Under the pieces are notes generated by a model that saw only the letters and a program-made list of their open reading frames with translations, was not told the origin of the DNA and searched no databases. From Cyprinodon diabolis (lineage: Eukaryota; Chordata; Actinopteri; Cyprinodontiformes; Cyprinodontidae): a stretch of DNA of 64,000 nt. How positions within the stretch are numbered: position 1 is the first letter of the stretch; each line of letters opens with the position of its first letter. Shown piece after piece: positions 48,560 through 59,252 of this stretch. Where the stretch lies: positions 37,564,111 through 37,628,110 of the forward strand of contig CM060081.1 of the NCBI GenBank assembly GCA_030533445.1, given 5' to 3'. Position numbers and translations under genes: made by a program.

Positions 48560-48745
48560 AGCGCTGTGGGTGTGTTCCACCTGCTCCCTCTGAAATCTAA
48601 CAATCATCCCTGCAGGCATTAACGGCAGCATGTTAGTGCCCCGCATGTCTATTGTTTCTCTGGGAGATCTGATTGGACCAAACTGTGGGAAAGCTCAACC
48701 AGAGAGAGACCCACACATTGATATGGAGAAATGGAAGTATAAATA
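48560..48745 (+). promoter_or_regulatory. Promoter of the second live her gene
   Basis: CCACCTGCTCCCTCTGA block, GATTGG, CSL site TGTGGGAA (48684-48691), 16-bp spacer, inverted GACCCACA (48708-48715), and TATAAATA (48738-48745), about 70 bp before the start codon. Confidence 0.87.
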
Positions 48746-48811
48746 GGAGGGATGAGGACAGTAAAGATCAGATTCTCTCTTCAGAGAGCTCCGCAGCGTC
48801 TACAGCAAATC

Positions 48812-49298
48812 ATGGCACCCATCCCTGCAGCTTTGGCTGACTCTCAGGAGCATCTGACTTTCAACCACAAGGTTAGTTGGATTATATTCGTCTTGTTTTT
48901 GTTATTATTTGAAGTCTTTCTGTTTCACAGCATGTTCCAAAATACGTTTAATAATTTCTTTCCTATTATTTCTGCAGCTCAGAAAGCCTCTGGTGGAGAA
49001 ATTACGCAGAGAGCGGATCAACAGCAGCATTGAGCAGCTCAAGGCTCTCCTTGATCCAGAGCTCCTAAAACAGCAGCCAGACTCCAAGATGGAGAAAGCA
49101 GACATCCTAGAGATGACAGTTTGCTTCCTGCTGCAGCTGATGCAACAAAACCAGCAGCAGAGAAGAGAGCTGAACGAGGCTAAACAAGCTGAGGCTGATT
49201 TTGATGACAAACTAAAAGATCCTGGAATCGTTCTGAACACCTGTCAGACCATCAAAGATGAGGAGAAAGATCCTAAAGTTCTGTGGAGACCATGGTAG
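48812..49298 (+). CDS. hes5-like: Live hes5/her-type bHLH-WRPW protein lacking an Orange domain, gene 2
   Basis: Exons 48812-48871 and 48978-49298 join in phase 0 to give 126 residues. MAPIPAALADSQEHLTFNHK leads into the same basic-HLH as gene 1 (RKPLVEKLRRERINSS to EKADILEMTVCFLL, about residues 22-72). A Gln/Glu/Asp-rich tail (QQNQQQRRELNEAKQ, KDEEKDPKVLWRPW) follows. No Orange domain can be found between the HLH and the tail, unlike gene 1 and standard Hes5 proteins, whose Orange helices help choose partners and targets. DNA binding, dimerisation and Groucho recruitment should still be possible. Donor is GTTAGT and acceptor TCTGCAG. AATAAA at 50426-50431. The tail is the source of the tails of the later pseudogene copies. 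Confidence 0.9.
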
Positions 49299-50455
49299 AA
49301 ACCTTCTGGCTGAAGTTTAATTTGGATGTATGAAGAGATAAAATCAGTCTAAGATGACTGGTGTGAGAGATGTTGAGGACTTTTCATTCTGTTTGAACTG
49401 AGCTTGTATGATGTGTCTGTTTTCTTGTTTGTCTACATTTCCAGTGGAAATGGCTGCAGATTCTTTTATGTTAAGATAGACAATAATTTTATGCATATTG
49501 CATAAAACTTCACTGATTGATTTGCAACCTTTTTTTTACTATAATAATGTATTTATATATAAGTAAAAATACCATATTGGTGAAAGATTATTGAGTTACT
49601 TGTTCAAATTTAAAAGAACAGGATCTTCTGTTTGTAAAGAAGAATTGCTTCTGGATACGAAGCGTCTTTATTACTTTGCTTTATAAGCAAGAGACATATA
49701 TTTTCTTTATGAAATGACATAAGCAGTTTTATGCATGTTGCATGAACCAATTATTTTTCTTTTTTTGGCTATGTAAATGTTTTGGAACATGACTGTACTT
49801 TCTACTAGCTAATTTCACTTTTGATTTATCGCTGTTATGGGAAATATATAGTTCTTCTGATGAACCGGTGTTATTGATAGACTTAATCTATTGGATTACT
49901 TCGATTTGGTCTTATTACCAGATCTTACTTTTGATCCATTAATTTTTAATGGTTATCTGGTAATCTAATTTTAATAACTGTGGTGTGATTCAGAGAACAC
50001 TTTGATCGTTTTAGATCAGATGATATAGACGTTCTTTTGTTGAAAAATTTGACATCATGTTGTGAACCACAGATATGTAATAAATTCTAAGATGAATTGA
50101 TCTGTTAATCTGTTTTTCATGTTTAAAGGTTTGTGCTGATATTATTCCCCTCCTCAAATCACAAAATTAAATTTTGTGGTTGTTAAAAATTATCTGACCA
50201 TTAAGGTCAGACAGAAGATGTTCTTCATCCGTTAAAAAGTGTAAAGTTGTTTTTACACAAATGTACCAACATTTCTAAGAGCAGTATGTTCTGTAAGTTG
50301 TTTATCTTTTATAAAGATGCTCTTCCTTCACTCTCTGAGTTCACTGTGTCTTGTAGAAATATATAAGTGTTTGTTGGATGTTTCATCTGATTTATTTAGT
50401 GTGAATAACATTCAGTTTTGAAGTTAATAAACAGAATCAAACCTTCAATAAGTGC
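49299..50455 (+). other. 3' UTR of her gene 2 (founder of the repeated 3' flanks)
   Basis: About 1.15 kb from the stop to just past AATAAA at 50426-50431. The same block recurs after each later copy (52498-53670, 56203-57370, 59253-60420, 60856-62010), so it marks the tandem unit. Confidence 0.65.
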
Positions 50456-50737
50456 ATTTCTCTTGTGTTCCTGTTAATTCGTGAATTTAACAAGTCTAAG
50501 ATGCTTTTTATTGTTTTTCTTTTCAGTAAGCATCTCTGATCACTAATATTTACTAAGATTGCATATCATTATTTTGTGAAAAAATAAAAAACAAAGTATT
50601 TGATTTCAAATACATGAATCTGGAAAGCTGAATAAGAAGCATTGTTATTATTCCTCTTGTAAGATAAAAGACAAAAAATAAATAAAACAGCAAAGGTGTA
50701 GAATGTCAGACACCACAGTAAATTCAATCAAAGTGTC

Positions 50738-50845
50738 ACTGAGGGATGGTTTATACAGTAACTTTAACTGGCGGCCAAAGCAGGGCAGATGTGGGAAACA
50801 GCGTTGTGGGGGGGTCAGACTGAGGGACAGTTGATCACCACTTTA
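50738..50845 (+). promoter_or_regulatory. Diverged type B module of the late array
   Basis: 'gtcactgagggatgg', CSL site TGTGGGAA (50790-50797), a G run, then 'tgagggacagttgatc', which matches 'gagggacaatagatc' of the older type B copies with the SOX-like site changed. Confidence 0.55.
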
Positions 50846-50877
50846 GCCTTAAGTTGATGTACAACATTGATCCATTA

Positions 50878-51186
50878 AACATTATTGATATTAAACAGTA
50901 AATTAAGGTCATTTTGTTTTTTGTTTTTTTTACATTACATTGCAATACATATTTTAGACTTAAATAAATGGATTGGAAAAAAGAAAAGTTTTATACTAAT
51001 TGAACAGAGGTCACTCCTTCCATTTATATAAACATTATTGATATTAAACATTAAATTAAGTTAATTTTGTTTTTGTTTTTTTATATTACATTGCAATACA
51101 TTTATCATATTTTAGAATTTAAAAAAATTGATTAGAAAAAGGAAAAGTGTTATACTAATGGAACAGAGGTCACTCCTTCCACTTAT
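50878..51186. repeat. Local tandem duplication, unit about 153 bp
   Basis: 'aacattattgatattaaaca' at 50878 returns at 51031, and 'gaacagaggtcactccttcc' ends both copies. The other late units have only one copy of this block, so the duplication is private to this spacer. Confidence 0.8.
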
Positions 51187-51433
51187 AGGATGTGATGGTA
51201 TTTTATTTATAAATGCAACTCTAATGAAACTTTTTTAGTTTGATGTCAAAGTTGAAGCTAAACCAGGTGTGGCACACTTTATTAAAAATCGGATAAAAAC
51301 TGTAATTAGATAATGTTCTGTTATTCAGTATTATAATTAAATGAATATATCAGGGCAACTTTGGATTCTGATGAAACTCCTCTTTTATATAGATTTTAAA
51401 GTTTTTCAAATTCCTAGAGACAACGAATGGGGT

Positions 51434-51605
51434 CCTTTCCCTCCAGATGGTTGGTGATGTCACTTATTGTTTCCATAGCAACACACCGCTAGCATCTGTT
51501 CTGGAAATCCGTTTGTGCTCCATTGACCACAGCACGGGAGAGAGTGTGGGAAACTGACATCAACCAGCTCCTCACACTGCCACGTGCCGACTGACTCCCC
51601 TGCAT
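51434..51605 (+). promoter_or_regulatory. Type A Notch-response-like module, late array copy 1
   Basis: CCCTCCAGATGGTTGGTGAT, TGTCAC, CSL site TGTGGGAA (51545-51552), 16-bp spacer, inverted TCCTCACA (51569-51576; reverse TGTGAGGA, one mismatch to consensus), CACGTG (51581-51586). Confidence 0.78.
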
Positions 51606-51789
51606 CTGGACATCTGCATCTCTGTTTACAATTTTCCAGTGATGTTTAGAATAAAATTAGATTGATATGGAAATATACTTGTTCAAAATTCATGCATTTT
51701 TTGACCATTTATTTGGTTGATGTGATATCTACATCCTCTTCTATTCCCACATTTACAAGGCTCTCTGTAGTTGTCTGTATCCTCCAGCA

Positions 51790-51960
51790 GGTCTCCACCT
51801 GCTCCCTTGAGACCTAACAATTATCCACAATGGCTGAATAGAAGCGTGCTGCTGCTCCACACGCCTGGTTGTCACAAAGTCATCTGATTGGCTCAGACTG
51901 TGAGAAACTTAGTCCAGACCAAAACCCACATATTTATATGGAGATGTGGGGCTATAAATA
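51790..51960 (+). promoter_or_regulatory. Promoter of late her pseudogene 4
   Basis: CCACCTGCTCCCTTGAGACC, GATTGG, CSL variant TGTGAGAA (51899-51906), 16-bp spacer, inverted AACCCACA (51923-51930), and TATAAATA (51953-51960). Intact in all elements. Confidence 0.82.
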
Positions 51961-52026
51961 AGAGGGATGAAGCCACTGGAGATCAGATTCTCTCTACAGA
52001 GACCTTAACATGACTGAGACTCAACC

Positions 52027-52497
52027 ATGGCTCCTACTGTAACTTCAGCAATGACCAACCCTCACAAGCATCTGACTCTGAACCATAAGGTAAATTAGAT
52101 TCTCAGAAAGCCTGTTATTATTCTAAGATGTTTTTCTATGAAAAGAAAAAGTACATTCAGTAATAACTTTGCTAATGACTTTCCTCTTGATCCTGCAGCT
52201 CAGAAAGCCTCTGGTGGAGAAACTACACTGAGAGAATTGACAGCTCCATTGGCAGATCAAGGCTCTCCTTGGTCCAGAGCTCCTAAAACAGCAGCCAGAC
52301 CCTGAGATGGAGAAAGCCGACATCCTAGAGATGATAGTTTGCTTCCTCACTCAGAGATGGAACAGAACCAGCAGCAGAGAAGAAACTCTACGTGTTGAGG
52401 CTGGTTTTGATGAAAAACTAACATCGTTCTGAACTCCACCATTCAGACCATCAAAGATGAGGAGGAAGATCCTAAAAATCTGTGGAAACCTTGGTAG
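52027..52497 (+). pseudogene. hes5/her-type pseudogene 4 (late array)
   Basis: Exon 1 52027-52089 is intact (MAPTVTSAMTNPHKHLTLNH, then K) with a good donor. Exon 2 from 52199 reads LRKPLVEKLH and then TGA (52229-52231) in the DNA-binding basic region, with another stop close by. Beyond the damage the frame matches gene 2 again (LLGPELLKQQPDPEMEKADI). The old C-terminal end reads WKPW plus stop instead of WRPW. Further frameshifts lie between. The promoter, splice sites and AATAAA (53636-53641) are kept, so transcription into a non-coding RNA remains possible. An overlapping upstream ATG (52010) opens a 10-codon uORF. Confidence 0.9.
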
Positions 52498-53935
52498 AAA
52501 CCTTCTGACTGAAGTTTCTTTTGGATGTATGAGGAGATAACTTCATTCAAAGATGACTGGTGTAAGAGATGTTGAGGACTTTTCATTCTGTTTGAACTGA
52601 GCTTCTATGATGTGCCTGTTTTCTTGTGTCTACATTTCCAGTGGAAATGGCTGCAGATTCTTTTATGTTAAGATAGAAAATAATTTTATGCTTATTGCAT
52701 AAAGCTTCACTGATTGATTTACAACCTTTTTTTACTATAATAATGCAGATTTATCAGTAAAAAGACCATATGGGTTAAAGAATTACTGAGCTACTTGTTC
52801 AAATTTTGAAGAACGGGATCTTCTGTTTGTAAAGAAGAATTGCTTCTGGATATGAAGCGTCTTTATTACTTTGCTTTATAAGCAAGAGATATACAGTTTC
52901 TTTATGAAATTACATAAGCAGTTTTGATGCATGTTGCATGAACCAATTTATTTTGTTTTTTTGCTATGTAAAAGTTGTAGTGCATGACTGCACTTTCAGC
53001 TAAGGCATTTTTCTGCTATATTTTCCTTTCGATTTATCGCTGTTATGGGAAATGTATAGTTCTTCTGATGAACCAGTGTTATTAATGGACTTTTAATCTA
53101 TTGCATTATTTTGATTTGGTCTTATTTTAAGATCTCACTGTTGATCCATTACCTTTTAATGGTTATCTGATAAACCAATTTTGATAAATTTTTAATATGT
53201 GTAATGTGGGGTGATCCAGAGATAACTTTGATCGTTTTAGATCAGATGATATAGACGTTCTTTTGCTGAACAACTTGTCATCATCAGGTTGCGGGACCAC
53301 AGATATTAATTGATCTGTTAATTATTTGTTAATCTGTTTTTCACATTGAAAATTTTGTGCTGACGTTATTCCCCTCCTCAAATCACTAAATTAAATTGTG
53401 TGTTTGTTAAAATATCATCTGATCATTAAGGTCAGACAGAAGATGTTCTTCATCCGTTAAAAATTGTAAAGTTGCTTTTACACAAATGTGACAACATTTC
53501 TAAGAGCAGTATGTTCTGTAAGTTGTTTATCTTTTATAAAGATGCTCCTAATTCACTCTCTGAGTTCACTGGGTCTTGTAGAAATCTACAAGTTTTTATT
53601 GGATGTTGGAGTGAATAACTTTCAGTTTTGAAGTTAATAAAAAAGAACCAAACATTTAATAAGTGCATTTCTCTTGTGTTCCTGTCAACTCATCATCAAA
53701 TAAGCCACCAACATTCTAATGTTTCCTTTTTAGTAAGCATATCTCATTACTAGTATTTAATAAGATTGAATATTTTGTAAAGCATTAAAACAAACAGTAT
53801 TTGATTTTTACTTGACAAATTTTGATAGCTGAATAAGAAGCATTGTTATTATTCCTAAAATAAGATAAAAGACAAAAAAGAAACCAAACAGCGAAGGTGT
53901 AGAGCATCAGAGACCGCAGTAAATTCAATCAAAGT

Positions 53936-54045
53936 GTCACTGAGGGATGGTTTATAACTTTAGCTGGTGGCCAAAGCAGGGCAGATTTGGAAACGGCTTT
54001 GTGGGGGGGTCAGACTGAGGGACAGTTGATCACTACTTTTGCCTT
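53936..54045 (+). promoter_or_regulatory. Diverged type B module, CSL site lost
   Basis: Same block as 50738-50845, but the CSL site reads TTTGGAAA. 'gagggacagttgatcac' is kept. Confidence 0.45.
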
Positions 54046-54337
54046 AAGGTACTGAGATCCTCTACAACCTTCATCCATTAAACATTATTGACATTAAAGG
54101 GTAAATTAAGTTAATCTTTTTTTCCCCTTTTTTTTGTAAAGTTACATTAATCATATTTTAGGCTTGAAAGGATTTAAAATGGATTATAAATAGGAAAAGT
54201 TTTATAATAAGGGACCATAGGTCACTCCTTCCACTGAGATGATGTGATAGTATTTTATTTATAAATGCAACTCTAATTGAGCTTTTTTTTTTTTCGTTTT
54301 ATGTCAAAGTTGAACCTAAACCAGGTATGGCACACTT

Positions 54338-54978
54338 TGTCATGAATCGCGGACAGATGGACCCAGTATTCAGGAGAGACAGTCAGTAGGAAAGTTCAAA
54401 AGGTTTATTCAGACAGATCAGACAGGAACAGAGACAGGTGGCAGGATCCAGACTTCCAGGCATGCACAGGCTTCCAGGAGGGTTCAGAGTCAGACTGGGA
54501 CCAGAAGCATGACCAGGTGGTCACGCACAGGAGCAGACAGGATCAGGTGAAGACAGGCAGGCTCAGTGGAAGAGGGTAGCCGAGACAGGACATAGGAACT
54601 GGAACTTGAAGCAGACTTTAAACTGGTCTCCTCCCTGGAGCCAGGCTTACTTAGATAAAAACTGAACCTCCCCACACAATGAGCCAAAAACCCAGAGGAC
54701 TCCGCGGGGGAGGAACAGTGGACGATCAGGAGACGAGACAAACACCAAAACCCTCTTTCCACTGGGAGCTAGGATCGCGGACAGCAACCATGACAAAAAA
54801 CCAAACAGACAGACTAACAGAAAGACAAGTAATGATCTGGCACTGAATGCTCAGGCTGTACTGAATATAAACCAGAGGAAACAGGTGAGAGGAATAAATT
54901 ATGATTGAGGCAGGGAAGGAAGAGGGCAGGTGAGAGGAATTACTAATTAGGGGAGAGCAAACAGGCCAGATCATGACA
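54338..54978 (-). mobile_element. Solo LTR, family different from the sushi-type element
   Basis: Starts TGTCATGA and ends TCATGACA (inverted), flanked by a perfect 5-bp duplication CACTT (54333-54337 and 54979-54983). Sister spacers at 51280 and 58035 carry the empty site. On the minus strand it has a TTTATATTC TATA-like motif and AATAAA near the 3' end, so the LTR is oriented minus. No internal genes. Confidence 0.92.
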
Positions 54979-55135
54979 CACTTTAATAAAAATCTGATTA
55001 AAACTGTAATTAGATAATGCTCTGTTATTCAGTAATATAATTAAATGAATATATCAGGGCAACTTTGGATTCTGATGAAACTCCTCCTTTATATAGATTT
55101 TAAAGTTTTTCAAATTCCTAGAGACAACGAATGGG

Positions 55136-55325
55136 GTCCTTTCCCTCCAGATGGTTGGTGATGTCACTTATTTTTTGAATTGCAATACACCCCCTTCTTC
55201 TGTTCTGGAAATCCCTTTGTGCTCCATTGACCACAGCACGGGAGAGAGTGTGGGAAACTGACATCAACCAGCTCCTCACACTGCCACGTGCCGACTGACT
55301 CCCCTGCATCTGGACATCTGCATCT
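55136..55325 (+). promoter_or_regulatory. Type A Notch-response-like module, late array copy 2
   Basis: Nearly identical to 51434-51605: CAGATGG E-box, CSL TGTGGGAA (55249-55256), 16-bp spacer, inverted TCCTCACA, CACGTG. Confidence 0.78.
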
Positions 55326-55489
55326 CTGTTTGCAATTTTCCAGTGATGTTTAGAATAAAATTAGATTAATATGGAAATATACTTGTAGAAAATCCTTGCA
55401 TTTTTTGACCATTTATTTGGTTGATGTGATATCTGCATCCTCTTCTATTTCCACATTTACAAGGCTCTCTGTAGTTGTCTGTATCCTCC

Positions 55490-55664
55490 AGCAGGTCTCC
55501 ACCTGCTCCCTTGAGACCTAACAATTATCCACAATGGCTGAATAGAAGCGTGCTGCTGCTCCACACGCCTGGTTGTCACAAAGTCATCTGATTGGCTCAG
55601 ACTGTGAGAAACTTGGTCCAGACCAAAACCCACATATTTATATGGAGATGTGGGGCTATAAATA
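55490..55664 (+). promoter_or_regulatory. Promoter of late her pseudogene 5
   Basis: Same layout as the pseudogene 4 promoter: GATTGG, TGTGAGAA (55603-55610), 16 bp, AACCCACA, TATAAATA (55657-55664). Confidence 0.82.
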
Positions 55665-55730
55665 AGAGGGATGAAGCCACTGGAGATCAGATTCTCTCTA
55701 CAGAGACCTTAACATGACTGGGACTCAACC

Positions 55731-56202
55731 ATGGCTCCTACTGTAACTTCAGCAATGACCAACCCTCACAAGCATCTGACTCTGAACCATAAGGTAAGTT
55801 AGATTCTCAGAAAGCCTGTAATTATTCTAAGATGTTTTTCTATGAATAGAAACAGTACATTCAGTGATAACTTTGCTAATGACTTTCCTCTTGATCCTGC
55901 AGCTCAGAAAGCCTCTGGTGGAGAAACTACACTGAGAGAATTGACAGCTCCATTGGCAGATCAAGGCTCTCCTTGGTCCAGAGCTCCTAAAACAGCAGCC
56001 AGACCCTGAGATGGAGAAAGCAGACATCCTAGAGATGATAGTTTGCTTCCTCACACAGAGGATGGAACAGAACCAGCAGCAGAGAAGAAACTCCACATGT
56101 TGAGGCTGGTTTTGATGAAAAACTAGCATTGTTCTGAACTCCACCATTCAGACCATCAAAGATGAGGAGGAAGATCCTAAAGTTCTGTGGAAACCTTGGT
56201 AG
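55731..56202 (+). pseudogene. hes5/her-type pseudogene 5 (late array)
   Basis: Exon 1 55731-55793 intact, donor GTAAGT. Exon 2 from 55903 carries the same TGA (55933-55935) as pseudogenes 4 and 6 and the same WKPW end. The shared lesion shows the array grew from an already broken copy. AATAAA at 57338-57343. Confidence 0.9.
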
Positions 56203-57651
56203 AAACCTTCTGACTGAAGTTTCTTTTGGATGAATGAGGAGATAACATCAGTCTAAGATGACTGGTGTGAGAGATGTTGAGGACTTTTCATTCTGTTTGA
56301 ACTGAGCTTGTATGATGTGCCTGTTTTCTTGTGTGTCTACATTTCCTGTGGAAATGGCTGCAGATTCTTTTATGTTAAGATAGAAAATAATTTTATGCAT
56401 ATTGCATAAAGTTTCACTGATTGATTTACAACCTTTTTTAACTATAACAATGCAGATATATCAGTAGAAAGATCATATGGGTTAAAGAATTACTGAGCTA
56501 CTTGTTCAAATTTTAAAGAATGGGATCTTCTGTTTGTAAAGAAGAATTGCTTCTGGATATGAAGCGTCTTTATTACTTTGCTTTATAAGCAAGAGATATA
56601 CAGTTTCTTTATGAAATTACATAAGCAGGTTTAATGCATGTTGCATGGACCTATTTATTTCCTTTTTTTGCTATGTTAATGTTATAGTGCATGACTGCAC
56701 TTTCAGCTAAGGCATTTTTTGCTACATTTTACTTTCTATTTATCTCTATTATGGGACATGTATAGTTCCTTTGATAAACCAGTGTTATTAATGGACTTTT
56801 AATCTATTGGATTATTTTGATTTGGTCTTATTTTAAGATCCGTTAACTTTTAATGGTTATCTGATAAGCTAATTTTAATAACTGTTTAATGTGTGCTGAT
56901 CCAGTGGTAACTTTGATCGTTTTAGATCAGAGATATAGACGTTCTTTCGTTGAACAATTTTCATCATCAGGTATTGGGACCACAGACGTATATTATATTC
57001 TAACATTAATAGATCTGTTAATCTGTTTTTCATGTTGAAAATGTTGTGTTCATAATATTCCCCTCATCAAATCACTAAATTCAATTGTGTGGTTGTTAAA
57101 ATTATCTGATCATTAAGGTCAGCCAGAAGATGTTCATCATCTTTTAAAAAGTGTAAAGTTGTTTTTACACAAATGTAGTAAAATTTCTAAGAGCAGTATG
57201 TTCTGTAAGTTGTTTATCTTTTATAAAGATGCTCTTCCTTCACTCTCTGAGTTCACTGTTCCTTGTAGAAATCTACAAGTGTTTGTTGGATGTTTCATCT
57301 GATTTATTTAGAGTGAATAACTTTCAGTTTTGAAGTTAATAAACAGAATCAAACCTTCCATAAGTGCATTTCTCTTGTATTCCTGTCAACTCATCATTAA
57401 ACAAGCCAAAGACACCTTCCAAAGTTTTCCTTTTCAGTAAGCATCTATCATTATTATTATTTACTAAGATTGCATATCATTATTTTGTAAAAAAAAAATA
57501 AAAAATAAAAAAGTATTTGATTTTTAATATAAAAATCTGGAAAGCTGAATAAGAAGCATTGCTATTATTCCTCTTGTAAGATAAAAGACAAAAAATAAAT
57601 AAAACAGCAAAGGTGTAGAATGTCAGACACCACAGTAAATTCAATCAAAGT

Positions 57652-57765
57652 GTCACTGAGGGATGGTTTATACAGTAACTTTAACTGGCGGCCAAAGCAG
57701 GGCAGATTTGGAAACAACGTTGTGGGGGGGTCAGACTGAGGGACAGTTGATCACCACTTTAGCCT
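57652..57765 (+). promoter_or_regulatory. Diverged type B module, CSL site lost
   Basis: Same block as 50738-50845 with the CSL position reading TTTGGAAA, as in the 53936 copy. This site loss is shared by the two later units. Confidence 0.45.
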
Positions 57766-58192
57766 TAAGTTGCTGTACAACCTTGATCCATTAAACTTTA
57801 TTGATATTAAACAGTAAATTAAGTTTTTCTGTTTTTTTTTTTGCAAAGATACATTAATCATTTTAGTCTTAGAAGTGTTTGAAATGGATTAGAAAAAACG
57901 AAAAGTTTTATACTAATGGAACAGAGGTCACTCCTTCCACTTATATGATGTGATGGTATTTTATTTATAAATGCAACTCTAATGAAACTTTTTTAGTCTG
58001 ATGTCAAAGTTGAAGCTAAACCAGGTGTGGCACACTTTAATAAAAATCTGATTAAAACTGTAATTAGATAATGCTCTGTTATTCAGTATTATAATTAAAT
58101 GAATATAGCAGGGCAACTTTGGATTCTGATGAAACTCCTCCTTTATATAGATTTGTAAATTATACAAATTCCTAGAGGCAACAAATGGTATC

Positions 58193-58370
58193 CTTTCCCT
58201 CCAGATGGTTGTTGATGTCACTTATTTTTTGAATTGCAATACACCCCCTTCTTCTGTTCTGGAAATCAGTTTGTGCTCCATTGACCACAGCACGGGAGAG
58301 AGTGTGGGAAACTGACATCAACCAGCTCCTCACACTGCCACGTGCCGACTGACTCCCCTGCATCTGGACA
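58193..58370 (+). promoter_or_regulatory. Type A Notch-response-like module, late array copy 3
   Basis: CCAGATGGTTGTTGATGTCA, CSL TGTGGGAA (58303-58310), 16-bp spacer, inverted TCCTCACA, CACGTG. Matches the 55136 copy closely. Confidence 0.78.
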
Positions 58371-58544
58371 TCTGCATCTCTGTTTGCAATTTTCCAGTGA
58401 TGGTTAGAATAAAATTTGATTAATATGGAAATACACTTGTAGAAAATCCTTTTTTTGACCATTTATTTGGTTGATGTGATATCTGCATCCTCTTCTATTT
58501 CCACATTTACAAGGCTCTCTGTAGTTGTCTGTATCCTCCAGCAG

Positions 58545-58714
58545 GTCTCCACCTGCTCCCTTGAGACCTAACAATTATCCACAATGGCTGAATAGAAGCG
58601 TGCTGCTGCTCCACACGCCTGGTTGTCACAAAGTCATCTGATTGGCTCAGACTGTGAGAAACTTGGTCCAGACCAAAACCCACATATTTATATGGAGATG
58701 TGGGGCTATAAATA
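58545..58714 (+). promoter_or_regulatory. Promoter of late her pseudogene 6
   Basis: GATTGG, TGTGAGAA (58653-58660), 16 bp, AACCCACA, TATAAATA (58707-58714). Confidence 0.82.
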
Positions 58715-58780
58715 GGAGGGATGAAGCCAGTGGAGATCAGATTCTCTCTACAGAGACCTTAACATGACTGGGACTCAACC

Positions 58781-59252
58781 ATGGCTCCTACTGTAACTTC
58801 AGCAATGACCAACCCTCACAAGCATCTGACTCTGAACCATAAGGTAAATTAGATTCTCAGAAAGCCTGTTATTATTCTAAGATGTTTTTCTATGAAAAGA
58901 AAAAGTACATTCAGTAATAACTTTGCTAATGACTTTCCTCTTGATCCTGCAGCTCAGAAAGCCTCTGGTGGAGAAACTACACTGAGAGAATTGACAGCTC
59001 CATTGGCAGATCAAGGCTCTCCTTGGTCCAGAGCTCCTAAAACAGCAGCCAGACCCTGAGATGGAGAAAGCTGACATCCTAGAGATGATAGTTTGCTTCC
59101 TCACTCAGAGGATGGAACAGAACCAGCAGCAGAGAAGAAACTCTACATGTTGAGGCTGGTTTTGATGAAAAACTAGCATTGTTCTGAACTCCACCATTCA
59201 GACCATCAAAGATGAGGAGGAAGATCCTAAAAATCTGTGGAAACCTTGGTAG
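58781..59252 (+). pseudogene. hes5/her-type pseudogene 6 (late array)
   Basis: Exon 1 58781-58843, exon 2 from 58953, shared TGA at 58983-58985, WKPW end before TAG 59250-59252. The 3' flank is almost identical to that of pseudogene 5, including an A-rich run near 60540, so these two units separated very recently or were homogenised by gene conversion. AATAAA at 60388-60393. Confidence 0.9.

Noticed and set aside
52123..52350. Minus-strand 75-codon frame repeated at 55827 and 58877
   Set aside because: Antisense of the her exon 2 pseudogene copies; it recurs only because the units are tandem duplicates.
54490..54974. Minus-strand frames of 90 and 82 codons
   Set aside because: Inside the solo LTR 54338-54978; no known protein pattern.
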